In this document: positions 1-9,323 of the stretch, piece by piece
Numbering within the stretch: position 1 is the stretch's first letter
Layout of the letters: each line of letters opens with the position of its first letter
NCBI GenBank assembly: GCA_035762545.1
Contig: DASTOM010000007.1
Span: forward strand, 40,984-104,983
Source of the DNA: JANQRA01 sp035762545
GTDB taxonomy: Bacteria > Actinomycetota > Acidimicrobiia > Spongiisociales > ZC4RG35
Length of the DNA: 64,000 nucleotides
Direction: 5' to 3'
Made by a program: the position numbers and the translations under genes
The notes under the pieces: model-generated
What the model saw: only the letters and a program-made list of their open reading frames with translations
Told to the model about the DNA's origin: nothing
Databases searched by the model: none

Positions 1-128
1 TGCACCATCCCGGTGACATTGGGACACCACACCGGGTCGTTCCGGGTGTCGGAAACGAACGAGAACACCTCATCGGGAGGTGCAGGGACCACCACCGAAA
101 CCGCCACCGGATTGACCGGGTAGGTCAT
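1..128 (-). CDS. SRPBCC / polyketide-cyclase-like protein, N-terminal fragment
   Basis: Only the first 42 codons lie in the window; the gene runs off the left edge. The reading frame opens MTYPVNPVAV, followed by a beta strand, then PAPPDEVFSFVSD and a W-C-P-N stretch. This matches the first strand and helix of the START/SRPBCC hydrophobic-ligand-binding fold (polyketide cyclase/dehydrase family). The ATG overlaps the stop of the upstream coiled-coil gene by four bases (ATGA), so the two are probably co-translated. Ligand and function are unknown. The family call rests on the N-terminal pattern only. Confidence 0.6.
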   Translation of the reverse strand, partial: MTYPVNPVAVSVVVPAPPDEVFSFVSDTRNDPVWCPNVTGMV

Positions 129-535
129 GACCCGCGCCTGGCCAGTTCGTCGTCGATGGCCGAGATCCTCGCCACCATTCGATTCAGCTGTCCGGCGGCC
201 AAGGACTCAGCACCCAGAGTGACCCAAGCCCCGGGGCTCGGGCTGTGGTTGCCGCCGCCCTTGGCCGTTACAAAGCCGGTACGGGCACCCTTCTCGCCCT
301 CCAGCATGCGCTTGAGTGAAGCCCGCTCGGCGTGGAGTTGCTCGGAAGACCGGTCATGGTCAGGGGTGGATCGAAAGCACTGAGCGAGGCCGCGGAGATG
401 GTCCCGCTCGGTGAGCAACTGGAAATGGGTCTGCGACGGCTCACGGTTCTCCGTGCCGAGCAGCCGGTCGATCTCGGCGAGCCGGCGGACGATGTCGTCC
501 AGATCGACGGGAATCGGTGCCTCGCCGCTGCTCAT
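125..535 (-). CDS. Hypothetical coiled-coil protein downstream of yebC
   Basis: A 136-residue protein with charged, heptad-like helices at both ends (about residues 10-80 and 112-135) around a glycine/serine-rich middle with KGGGNHSPSPG. There is no signal peptide or membrane segment. The ATG overlaps the yebC stop by four bases and the next gene overlaps its own stop the same way, so it belongs to the yebC operon. In many actinobacteria ruvC follows yebC, and this gene shows no RuvC motifs. I do not recognise a family. The tight overlaps on both sides are the main evidence that it is real. Confidence 0.65.
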   Translation of the reverse strand: MSSGEAPIPVDLDDIVRRLAEIDRLLGTENREPSQTHFQLLTERDHLRGLAQCFRSTPDHDRSSEQLHAERASLKRMLEGEKGARTGFVTAKGGGNHSPSPGAWVTLGAESLAAGQLNRMVARISAIDDELARRGS

Positions 536-1281
536 GTCTCGGCGAGAACCTTCTCCATCACCGAATCGTCGATGTCGTAGTTGGAGAAGACGGCCTGAAC
601 GTCGTCGAGATCGTCGAGGGCGTCGATGAGACGCAGCAGCTTCTTGGCCTCGTTCTCCTCGACCGGGACCAGGTTGGAGGGGAGCTGGGTCACGTCGGCC
701 GACTCGACCTCGAACCCGTCTCCGGCCAGCGCCTCCCTGACTCCGCGCAAATCGGTTGCTGCGGTGATGACCTCGAATGTCCCGTCCCCCGCATCGCGGA
801 CGTCTTCGGCTCCGGCATCGAGGGCGGTGAGCATCACCCCGTCCTCATCACCCGAGGCCAAGATCAGACCCTTCTGCTCGAAGAGGTATCCGACCGAGCC
901 GGGCTCGCCGAGGTTGCCGTTGTGTCGGGTGAAGGTGGAGCGCACATCGGAGGCCGCCCGGTTGCGGTTGTCGGTGAGCACCTGCACGTACAACGCCACT
1001 CCGCCGGGGCCGTAGCCCTCGTAATAGAACTCCTCGTAGTGGGCGCCCTCGACCTCACCGGTTCCCCGCTTGATAGCTCGCTCGATGTTGTCGTTGGGCA
1101 TCGAGGCGGCCTTGGCCTTCTCCACGGCGGTCGCCAGGGTCGGGTTGAAGTCGACGTTGCCGCCACCCTCACGGGCTGCGATCTCGATTGCCTTGGCGAG
1201 CTTGGCGAACAGCTTTCCCCGCTTGGCGTCCTGTCGACCCTTGCGGTGCTTGATGTTCGCCCATTTGGAATGTCCGGCCAT
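532..1281 (-). CDS. yebC: YebC/PmpR/TACO1-family protein
   Basis: 249 residues, the usual length. It opens with the family signature MAGHSKWANIKHRKGRQD and carries the conserved GYGPGGVAL and LTDNRNR blocks and the LGEPGSVGYLFE strand. Members of this family are described as DNA-binding regulators in some bacteria, and more recently as ribosome-associated factors that ease translation of difficult proline stretches. The role here cannot be read from sequence. It sits downstream of pdxT (8-base gap) and is translationally coupled to the coiled-coil gene. The pdxS-pdxT-yebC order is the common actinobacterial arrangement. Confidence 0.97.
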   Translation of the reverse strand: MAGHSKWANIKHRKGRQDAKRGKLFAKLAKAIEIAAREGGGNVDFNPTLATAVEKAKAASMPNDNIERAIKRGTGEVEGAHYEEFYYEGYGPGGVALYVQVLTDNRNRAASDVRSTFTRHNGNLGEPGSVGYLFEQKGLILASGDEDGVMLTALDAGAEDVRDAGDGTFEVITAATDLRGVREALAGDGFEVESADVTQLPSNLVPVEENEAKKLLRLIDALDDLDDVQAVFSNYDIDDSVMEKVLAET

Positions 1282-1289
1282 TGGTGGTC

Positions 1290-1853
1290 CTAGATCGAGT
1301 CGAGAAACATCTTGTGGATTCGGCCGTCACCGGTGAGCTCAGGGTGAAAGGAAGTGGCCATGACGTTGCCCTGGCGCACCATCACCGGGTGTTCACCGAC
1401 AGACGACAGTACCTCTACTTCGGAGCCCACCTTGTCGATCCACGGGGCCCGAATGAAGACAGCGTGGAAGGGTGCGTCGAGACCCACCACCTCGAGGTCG
1501 GCCTCGAACGATTCATTCTGACGACCAAAGGCATTCCGCTTGACGACGACGTCGAGGACACCAAGGAGAGGTTGATCGCCCTCGGTCACGGCTCCGGCGA
1601 GGAAGATCATTCCCGCACAAGTGCCGTAGACGGGCATCCCATCCTGAATCGATGTGCGGAGTGGCTCGAGCAGTCCGAATCTGACTGCCATCTTGCCGAT
1701 GGTCGTCGACTCGCCTCCCGGGATCACGAGCCCGTCGACATTGGCCAGTTCCGTCGGCTTCTTCACGCTGACTGCCTCGACCCCGGGTCTGTCGAGGATC
1801 CGAAGATGCTCACGCACGTCGCCCTGTAGGGCCAGGACTCCGACGCGTGTCAT
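1290..1853 (-). CDS. pdxT: Pyridoxal 5'-phosphate synthase glutaminase subunit PdxT
   Basis: 187 residues from the ATG at 1853; an in-frame upstream extension lies inside pdxS and is rejected. The protein is a class I glutamine amidotransferase that feeds ammonia to PdxS for vitamin B6 synthesis. The start MTRVGVLALQGDVREH and the GGES motif (residues 46-49) are typical. The catalytic triad is visible as Cys79 (YGTCAGM), His170 and Glu172 (SFHPEL). Only one base separates the pdxS stop from this ATG, so the two subunits should be made together. Confidence 0.97.
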   Translation of the reverse strand: MTRVGVLALQGDVREHLRILDRPGVEAVSVKKPTELANVDGLVIPGGESTTIGKMAVRFGLLEPLRTSIQDGMPVYGTCAGMIFLAGAVTEGDQPLLGVLDVVVKRNAFGRQNESFEADLEVVGLDAPFHAVFIRAPWIDKVGSEVEVLSSVGEHPVMVRQGNVMATSFHPELTGDGRIHKMFLDSI

Positions 1854-1854
1854 G

Positions 1855-2736
1855 TCACCAACCCCGACGCGCCAGTTGCTCTGCCTCCGAAAGGGTCTCC
1901 ATCTCGAGACCAGGCATGGCCGCGCCCAACCCACGTGACACCTTGGCCACGACTTCGGGCTCGTTCCAGAACGTGGTGGCCTCGACGATGGCGCGGGCAT
2001 AGCCCTCGGGATCGGAGCTCTTGAAGATCCCCGAACCGACAAAGACGCCATCGACGCCGAGACCCATCATCAGCGCGGCGTCGGCCGGGGTGGCGATACC
2101 GCCCGCAGCGAAGTTCACGACCGGGAGCTTGCCGGTTTCGGCGACCTCTTTCACGAGTTCGTATGGAGCACCCATGTCACGGGCAGCCGACATCAGCTGC
2201 TCTTCGCCGAGCGAGGCGACGGTCCGGATCTCGTTGGTGACGGTGCGCATGTGGCGGACGGCCTCGACGACGTTCCCGGTGCCGGCCTCGCCCTTGGTGC
2301 GGATCATCGCCGCGCCTTCGCCAATGCGCCGCAGAGCCTCGCCGAGGTTTCGGGCACCACACACGAACGGCGTGGTGAAGGCCCACTTGTCCACGTGGTG
2401 CTCGTCGTCGGCGGGAGTCAGAACCTCGGATTCGTCGATGTAGTCGATCCCGAGCGACTGGAGTACGGCGGCCTCGGCGAAGTGCCCGATCCGGCACTTG
2501 GCCATGACGGGGATCGAAACGGCGTTCTGGATCTCCTCGATCATGTTCGGGTCCGACATCCGGGCGACGCCGCCCTGTTTCCGGATGTCGGCGGGGACGC
2601 GTTCGAGTGCCATCACCGATACCGCACCGGCCTCTTCGGCGATCTTGGCCTGGTCGGCGTTGACGACGTCCATGATGACGCCACCCTTGAGCATTTCGGC
2701 GAGTCCGCGCTTGACGCGGTCGGTGCCCTTTTCCAC
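1855..2736 (-). CDS. pdxS: Pyridoxal 5'-phosphate synthase lyase subunit PdxS
   Basis: 293 residues. This is the TIM-barrel subunit that condenses ribose 5-phosphate, glyceraldehyde 3-phosphate and PdxT-derived ammonia into pyridoxal phosphate. The Schiff-base lysine is in VMAKCRIGH (Lys80), and the phosphate-binding FAAGGIATPADAALMM and GVFVGSGIFKS blocks are intact. The start is a GTG at 2736 preceded by a strong Shine-Dalgarno run (AAAGGAGA, about 2743-2750). The 53-base gap to the PimA-like gene may hold its own promoter, but I see no clear hexamers. Confidence 0.98.
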   Translation of the reverse strand: MEKGTDRVKRGLAEMLKGGVIMDVVNADQAKIAEEAGAVSVMALERVPADIRKQGGVARMSDPNMIEEIQNAVSIPVMAKCRIGHFAEAAVLQSLGIDYIDESEVLTPADDEHHVDKWAFTTPFVCGARNLGEALRRIGEGAAMIRTKGEAGTGNVVEAVRHMRTVTNEIRTVASLGEEQLMSAARDMGAPYELVKEVAETGKLPVVNFAAGGIATPADAALMMGLGVDGVFVGSGIFKSSDPEGYARAIVEATTFWNEPEVVAKVSRGLGAAMPGLEMETLSEAEQLARRGW

Positions 2737-2789
2737 GTTCCAATCTCCTTTGGGAAGACTGGAATTGTACCGTTGTCGGCGACTCTCTC

Positions 2790-3839
2790 CTAAGAGAGCA
2801 CTTCCTCGTAGAGGTCGATATAGGAGTCCACGACCTCTTGCCAGTCGAACATCGTCACCCGTTCACGGGATGCGGCGGCCATCGCATCCGCAACCTGGTG
2901 ATCACTCAACACGTTGATGATCTCAGCGCCGAGCGCCTCGGCGTCACCGACGGGAACATGCCTCGCCGCGCCCCCGGACACGTCCACGAAGGCCGCCAGA
3001 TCGCTCGCGATCACGGCGCAACCGGCGGCCATCGCCTCGACGATCACGATCCCGAAACTCTCACCACCGAGGTTTGGGGCGACGTAGACCCGGCTCGAGG
3101 CCAGCAGACGCCGCTTCTCCCCGCCACTGACCGGACCCATCCACTTGACCCCTTCCATGTCGATCCCTCGATCCGCACCCATCACGACCAGTTGTGCGCC
3201 GGGAACGGCGTCGATGACCGATGGCCACGCCTCGAGGAGAACCGACAGACCCTTGCGGGGCTCATCCCGCCCCAGAAACGCGACCCTCCGTTCGATGCGC
3301 CCGGTGGGGATCCGATACTTTTCCACGTCGATGGCGTTGGGAACGATGCGGACGTCACCCCAAGACTCAGGGATGGCGCTGGCGGCGGTTGCGCTGACGG
3401 CGGTGACCACACCTCGTCGCAGTTTCCGGCTTACTCCCGGAGCCCATCGATATGCTCCCCTCACCCACTCCGCGGGATCGGAGTGGAAAGTGGCAACCGT
3501 CGGCTTGTCCACCGAGAGCCCCATCCAGCCGACCATCGGGATGAAAGGTTCGTGAATGTGGATGACATCGACGTCGTCCAGCGCTCCGCGGACGTGCGGC
3601 CATCGTGTGGGACTGAGCGTCAGCGGCGCCTTCGACTGGTTGGCGCGGATGCTCATCGCCCTGCCCGCGGGCACGGTGATCGCATCGAGTTCGGGACCTC
3701 CGTGAAACCATCTGGTCCCGGCTCCTACGAAGGTCACCGCCAGACCTCTCATGCGGAGATGGGTGGCCAGTTCGCCCGTCAGCTGCTGCACGCCGCCGGG
3801 CTTGCCGATGTCGTATGGGCAGACCAGCCCGATCTTCAT
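2790..3839 (-). CDS. pimA: PimA-like phosphatidylinositol alpha-mannosyltransferase (GT4)
   Basis: 349 residues from the ATG at 3839. It begins MKIGLVCPYDIGKPGGVQQ, the PimA/GT-B opening, with the donor-binding half carrying GRDEPRKGLSVLLEAW and the EX7E motif in ESFGIVIVEAMAAG. PimA transfers the first mannose from GDP-mannose to phosphatidylinositol at the inner membrane face. Its ATG overlaps the acyltransferase stop (ATGA), and the upstream pair matches the PatA and PgsA order of the mycobacterial PIM cluster. Acceptor specificity is inferred from context; a related GT4 enzyme is possible. Confidence 0.85.
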   Translation of the reverse strand: MKIGLVCPYDIGKPGGVQQLTGELATHLRMRGLAVTFVGAGTRWFHGGPELDAITVPAGRAMSIRANQSKAPLTLSPTRWPHVRGALDDVDVIHIHEPFIPMVGWMGLSVDKPTVATFHSDPAEWVRGAYRWAPGVSRKLRRGVVTAVSATAASAIPESWGDVRIVPNAIDVEKYRIPTGRIERRVAFLGRDEPRKGLSVLLEAWPSVIDAVPGAQLVVMGADRGIDMEGVKWMGPVSGGEKRRLLASSRVYVAPNLGGESFGIVIVEAMAAGCAVIASDLAAFVDVSGGAARHVPVGDAEALGAEIINVLSDHQVADAMAAASRERVTMFDWQEVVDSYIDLYEEVLS

Positions 3840-4717
3840 CGGCTCGAGCGGTCGGACGGCCAGTTGGGTACGACCAGGTGCCACTGGTCCGGAGCGGCGC
3901 GCACCAGATCCTCCAACTCGTTGGCGAGCCTCTGGGTCAGTTCCGAGACCATGTCCGTCTTCGAGCCGGACGTCGGCAGCGGTAGAGGCGGTCTGATCAC
4001 CACGCGGTAGCCCCCGTCCTCGAAGTAACAGCACACGGGAAGCAGAGGCGCTCCGGTCCTGATGGCGAGAGTCGCCGGGCCGGGTGGCAGGGTCGTTGTC
4101 TCCCCGAAGAACTCGACTTCGACACCTCTGCCCCTCAGGTCACGGTCGCAGAGGAGTGCAACTGCCTTGTTCTCGGCGATGGCCTCCTCGAGTCGTCTCA
4201 TGACCTCGAGCCGTCCGGTGGCCAACACGATCTCGATGCCGAACTCACCCCGCATCTCGGTGAACCAGTCGGTGATCCTCCGATTGGGCAACACCTCGGC
4301 AACAGCGACGACCGGCACACCGTTGCTGGATGCAACCGGTGCCGCCGCCTCCCAGTTCCCCATGTGCGGTAACGCGTAGATCATCCCGGATCCGGCGTCG
4401 CGGGCATTCAGGATGTGCTCGAGACCTTCCACCTCGGTCACCTCGAGCATCGCCGGAATCCGGTTGGCCCGCGCCCATAGCGCCTCGGCGTAGTAGCGCC
4501 CATAGGCGCGCATCATCTCCTTCGAGGCTGCCTCCGCATCGGCGCCGTTGGAAAGGACACGCTCCATGTGGCGCTGGGCCATCCTGCGTCTCCCCGAATC
4601 GACCGTTCCCCAGACCTCACCGAAACCCCGGCCGAGAGTCCGCACGGCGCCGCCGGGAAGCGCGCCAACCAGCCCGACCCCGAGTCGGAGTCCGATATAT
4701 GCCAGGTAGTCCTTCAC
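3836..4717 (-). CDS. Lauroyl/PIM acyltransferase, PatA-like (LpxL/HtrB fold)
   Basis: 293 residues from a GTG at 4717, chosen because it overlaps the PgsA stop by four bases (GTGA); an upstream ATG at 4786 would overlap PgsA by 73 bases. The active-site HX4E motif is His118-Glu123 (PHMGNWE), followed by the LLCDRDLRGRG and FFGETTTLPPGPATLA blocks of the LpxL/HtrB/PatA superfamily. PatA acylates the mannose of PIMs. Position between the phosphatidylinositol-type synthase and PimA supports that role; lipid A synthesis is not expected in this lineage. Confidence 0.85.
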   Translation of the reverse strand: MKDYLAYIGLRLGVGLVGALPGGAVRTLGRGFGEVWGTVDSGRRRMAQRHMERVLSNGADAEAASKEMMRAYGRYYAEALWARANRIPAMLEVTEVEGLEHILNARDAGSGMIYALPHMGNWEAAAPVASSNGVPVVAVAEVLPNRRITDWFTEMRGEFGIEIVLATGRLEVMRRLEEAIAENKAVALLCDRDLRGRGVEVEFFGETTTLPPGPATLAIRTGAPLLPVCCYFEDGGYRVVIRPPLPLPTSGSKTDMVSELTQRLANELEDLVRAAPDQWHLVVPNWPSDRSSR

Positions 4718-5283
4718 TTGATGGAACGGTAGGACCTGAGAAAACGGATCAGGGCCGTCAACCAGACGAGGACTACGAAGATCCACAACATCACCTCGAC
4801 GAACCCGAACACCAGACCGGAGCAGAAGAGGATCAGGCGTTCGGACCTGCCCATCAACCCACCCTGACCTTCGAGACCCTCCGCTTCAGCCCGGGCCCGC
4901 ATGTAAGGCACCAACATCGCTCCGCCGATGGCGAGCACTATCAGCAACAGCACCCGCGCCCGACCTTCCATCGCGAAGGCGAGGCCGGCGAACGCCGCGA
5001 TCTCACCCACGCGATCGAACGCGGAGTCGAGGAAAGCGCCTCGTGCCGTGACTTTCCCCGATGCTCTCGCCACCGCTCCATCGAGGCCATCGAGCAACGA
5101 TCCGGCGGCGATGATCAACGCACCTGAGACGAGACGGCCCATCCCGACCATCACGGACCCGACGAGCACGAGCGCAAGGCCGAGAGTCGTCATTGCCGCC
5201 GGAGTCATCCCGACCCTGGCCAGACCTCTCCCCATGCCGTCCAGGTATCGGGTCACATGCGGTCGAACCCGGGTGTCGATCAC
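4714..5283 (-). CDS. pgsA: CDP-alcohol phosphatidyltransferase, PgsA/PIP-synthase type
   Basis: 189 residues from a GTG at 5283. The CDP-alcohol phosphotransferase signature is complete: DGLDGAVAR, then GAFLD and SAFDR supply the four metal-binding aspartates. About five hydrophobic segments follow. In the equivalent mycobacterial position the enzyme makes phosphatidylinositol phosphate from CDP-diacylglycerol and inositol phosphate. It is the first gene of the PIM run and is divergent from the EF-G-like gene, with a 77-base shared upstream region. Substrate is inferred from context; the start lacks a clear ribosome binding site. Confidence 0.85.
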   Translation of the reverse strand: MIDTRVRPHVTRYLDGMGRGLARVGMTPAAMTTLGLALVLVGSVMVGMGRLVSGALIIAAGSLLDGLDGAVARASGKVTARGAFLDSAFDRVGEIAAFAGLAFAMEGRARVLLLIVLAIGGAMLVPYMRARAEAEGLEGQGGLMGRSERLILFCSGLVFGFVEVMLWIFVVLVWLTALIRFLRSYRSIK

Positions 5284-5360
5284 GGACGCGAAAGTAGCAC
5301 CGGCCTGAGAACGTGTCCGGCAACCAGGGTTAGGATCCGAGTTTTCCACAAGGAGGTCCC

Positions 5361-7409
5361 GTGGGTCCCGAGAAAGTTCGCAACATCGCCCTGGTCGGTC
5401 ATGGAGGTGCGGGTAAGACGACCCTCGCCGAGGCACTCCTCTTCGTCGGTGGCGCCCTCAAGCGCATGGGGTCGGTCGAGAAGGGCACCACCACACTCGA
5501 CTACGAGCCCGAAGAGGTCGAACGAGGAATCTCCCTCGGGCTCGCGGTGGCCACCGTCGATTGGAACGGGACCAGGGTCAACATCATCGACTCCCCCGGA
5601 GCCACCGAGTTCAGCGGAGATGCCCGAACCGCGCTGCGTGCCGCTGATCTCGCCCTCTTCGTCGTTTCAGCGGTCGACGGCGTAGAAGTCCAGACCGAGG
5701 CTCTATGGCGAGCCGCCGAGGAAGAGGGCATACCGAGGGCGATCGTCGTCACCAAGCTCGACCGGGAACGCGCCTCCTATCAGCGTGTGCTCGACGAGCT
5801 ACGCACCAGCTTCGGGAAGTCGGTCGCACCGATCCAGGTACCCATCGGAGAAGAAGACTCGCTCCGCGGTCTGGTCCGGGTAGCCACGGAGCGTGCGTAC
5901 ACCTACACGGATGGCAACCCCAAGGGACAACAGGCCGATCTCCCGGACGACGTCGCCGACCTGGTACACGCCGCCCACACCGGTCTGATCGAGACCGTGG
6001 TCGAGACCGACGACGCCATGATGGAGGCCTACTTCGAGGGCACCGAACCCAGCAGGGACCAAATCGTCGACACCATCCACCACGGGATCATCGACGGCGA
6101 GATCTACCCGGTTCTGGTCACCTCCGCAGAGAAGCTCATTGGAATCGACATCCTCCTCGAGTTCATCCTCGACTATGGCCCGAACCCGTTGGAGCGGTCG
6201 TTGCCACCGTTGCGCAGCGGCGAGGCGGGCGCGATCTCCGAGGACGGACCGGTTCTCGCCTACGTCTTCAAGACCTTCTCCGACCCGTTCGTGGGGAGGA
6301 TCTCGCTGTTCCGGATCTACTCGGGCGTGGTCAAAGCGGATCAGGAACTCGAACTCGCCAGGGGTGGCAAGGTCCGCCTCCACAACCTCTTCAAGCTCCA
6401 GGGCAAAGAGCACAACGACGTCTCCGAGCTCCCGGTAGGAGGTATCGGGGCAGTAGCCAAAGTGGAGGACCTCCAGCCCGGTGACACGCTTCGCACCCCG
6501 GGGCTCGACGCCGTGATCGAGCCGGTCGTGTTCCCCAACCCTGTGACCGAGTTGGCGATAGCGCCGCACTCACACCATGACGACGAGAAGATGTCGACTG
6601 CCTTACATCGCATCGAGGAGAGCGACCCGACCATCAAGGTCAGCCGGCGTGCGGAGACCGGAGAGACGATCCTGGCCGGTCTGGGTGACACACATCTCGA
6701 CGTGACCCTCTCTCGCATCAAGAGAATGTACGGAGTGGAGATCGACTCCACGACCCCCAAGATCCCATACCGGGAATCGATCATGGCGACCGCCGAGGCC
6801 GAGGGAAAGCACAAGAAGCAATCGGGCGGTCGTGGCCAGTTCGGAGTCGCAATGGTGCGCTTCTCCCCTCGTCCCCGCGGCACCGGATACGAGTTCATCG
6901 ACTCGATCAAGGGAGGGTCGATCCCACGTGGTCTCATCCCTGCGGTCGACAAGGGGATTCGAGAGGCGCTCGATAGGGGAATCCTCGCCGGATACCCAGT
7001 GGTGGACGTCGCCGCAGAGGTCTACGACGGCAAATACCACGCCGTTGATTCCGACGAGATGTCGTTCCGCATGGCGGGGATCCAGGCGGTCCGATCCGCC
7101 GGCGACAAGCTCCGCCCGGTGTTGCTCGAGCCGATCATGAGAGTCTCGGTAACGGTGCCCGAGGACCACCTGGGCGACGTCATGGGTGACATCAACTCCA
7201 AACGCGGCAAGGTCCTCGGGATGGAGGGTGAGGGGACCCTGCGCACGGTCAACGCCGAGGTACCCATGTCCGAAATGCAGCAGTACGCCGCAGAACTACG
7301 ATCGCTGACGTCCGGTCGGGGCACGTTCGAGATGGATTTCGATCATTACGAGGAAGTGCCGCACAATGAGGCTCAAGCTGTGATCGCTGCACGAGCCGCC
7401 GACGATTAG
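5361..7409 (+). CDS. EF-G-like translational GTPase (EF-G2/FusA2 type)
   Basis: 682 residues from a GTG at 5361 with an AGGAGG four bases upstream. All five EF-G domains appear present: GTPase with P-loop GHGGAGKT (residues 13-20), domain II, then III-V with GGRGQFG and a GDVMGDINSKRGKVLGME block. The GTPase motifs are divergent. The catalytic DTPGH is DSPGA, with Ala81 in place of histidine, and the G4 NKxD is TKLD (131-134). That places it with the EF-G-like paralogues rather than the housekeeping factor. It may assist recycling or stress translation; the role is unknown. Confidence 0.85.
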   Translation: MGPEKVRNIALVGHGGAGKTTLAEALLFVGGALKRMGSVEKGTTTLDYEPEEVERGISLGLAVATVDWNGTRVNIIDSPGATEFSGDARTALRAADLALFVVSAVDGVEVQTEALWRAAEEEGIPRAIVVTKLDRERASYQRVLDELRTSFGKSVAPIQVPIGEEDSLRGLVRVATERAYTYTDGNPKGQQADLPDDVADLVHAAHTGLIETVVETDDAMMEAYFEGTEPSRDQIVDTIHHGIIDGEIYPVLVTSAEKLIGIDILLEFILDYGPNPLERSLPPLRSGEAGAISEDGPVLAYVFKTFSDPFVGRISLFRIYSGVVKADQELELARGGKVRLHNLFKLQGKEHNDVSELPVGGIGAVAKVEDLQPGDTLRTPGLDAVIEPVVFPNPVTELAIAPHSHHDDEKMSTALHRIEESDPTIKVSRRAETGETILAGLGDTHLDVTLSRIKRMYGVEIDSTTPKIPYRESIMATAEAEGKHKKQSGGRGQFGVAMVRFSPRPRGTGYEFIDSIKGGSIPRGLIPAVDKGIREALDRGILAGYPVVDVAAEVYDGKYHAVDSDEMSFRMAGIQAVRSAGDKLRPVLLEPIMRVSVTVPEDHLGDVMGDINSKRGKVLGMEGEGTLRTVNAEVPMSEMQQYAAELRSLTSGRGTFEMDFDHYEEVPHNEAQAVIAARAADD

Positions 7410-7425
7410 CCAGGAAAGGATTGGG

Positions 7426-8709
<1,284 letters not shown>

Positions 8710-8718
8710 CACCGCGTT

Positions 8719-8753
8719 CCTGATGCTGTAGGGGCGATATAACGCCCCTACAG
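8719..8753 (+). terminator. Hairpin terminator after citrate synthase
   Basis: An 11-base perfect stem (8726-8736 with 8743-8753) closes a six-base ATATAA loop ten bases beyond the citrate synthase stop region. A short T run follows (GGGTTTC). It sits between convergent genes and could stop transcription from the left. The same sequence is also the left arm of a larger inverted repeat. Confidence 0.6.
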
Positions 8754-8830
8754 GGTTTCATAGCGGGACCACGAATACGGCCATGGATTCAGACGTCTTG
8801 GAGCCGGTATATCGCCCGCAGAGCATCAGG
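8719..8830. repeat. Imperfect inverted repeat between convergent genes
   Basis: Positions 8719-8741 and the reverse complement of 8808-8830 match at 20 of 23 bases, both beginning CCTGATGCT and ending GGGCGATATA. The 66 bases between them are unrelated to the arms. The left copy extends into the terminator-like hairpin; the right copy lies just beyond the stop of the minus-strand membrane protein. Confidence 0.6.
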
Positions 8831-8834
8831 ACAG

Positions 8835-9323
8835 CTATACCGCAGCGATCGTTTCGACGTATGGGGTCTCTACGACGGAGCCGTTGACCGCGTCGACGAG
8901 GACGAGGGCGCGCTGGTCGGGAGGCTCGGTGGCGGAGTACATGACCACCGACCACCTGGGGCGTGAGCGCCAGCCGGTGAATCGCACCGACGCCGAGGCA
9001 TGCCCGATCGGAAAGCCGACCTGGGCCGCTGCCGTGGTCATCGCTTCGTGCTCGTCGATGGCAAGTGGCCATGCCGAGGCGAAGTGCCATGCGGCGAGCA
9101 ACCCAAATCCGATAGCCACCAGCCAGCCACCGTCGAAGGTCAGGCCGCAGACCACACCCGCCACCAGGTAGACCCATGCCGCAATGCGGCGACGTGAGGG
9201 CGAAGGGAACAGATATTCACCCTCGACGTTCGAGTCGAGTTCCTCCTCGATGGCGATCTCGTCGGCGAGATCTCGCTCGATGTGGATGCCGGATCGGTCG
9301 ACCTTCGGGTTCTCTTCGCTCAT
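8835..9323 (-). CDS. Hypothetical membrane protein downstream of thrS
   Basis: 162 residues. The first 45 are acidic and hydrophilic, then two hydrophobic segments (about 48-64 and 67-86) form a hairpin. A soluble C-terminal domain follows, with WSVVMYSATEPPDQRALVLVD resembling a small beta sandwich. The ATG overlaps the thrS stop by four bases, so expression should follow thrS. I do not recognise the family. The coupling and the clear membrane hairpin support a real gene. Confidence 0.75.
   Translation of the reverse strand: MSEENPKVDRSGIHIERDLADEIAIEEELDSNVEGEYLFPSPSRRRIAAWVYLVAGVVCGLTFDGGWLVAIGFGLLAAWHFASAWPLAIDEHEAMTTAAAQVGFPIGHASASVRFTGWRSRPRWSVVMYSATEPPDQRALVLVDAVNGSVVETPYVETIAAV

Noticed and set aside
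2838..4010. 390-codon plus-strand frame opposite the PimA-like gene
   Set aside because: Antisense shadow; composition is atypical and no ribosome site or motif supports it.
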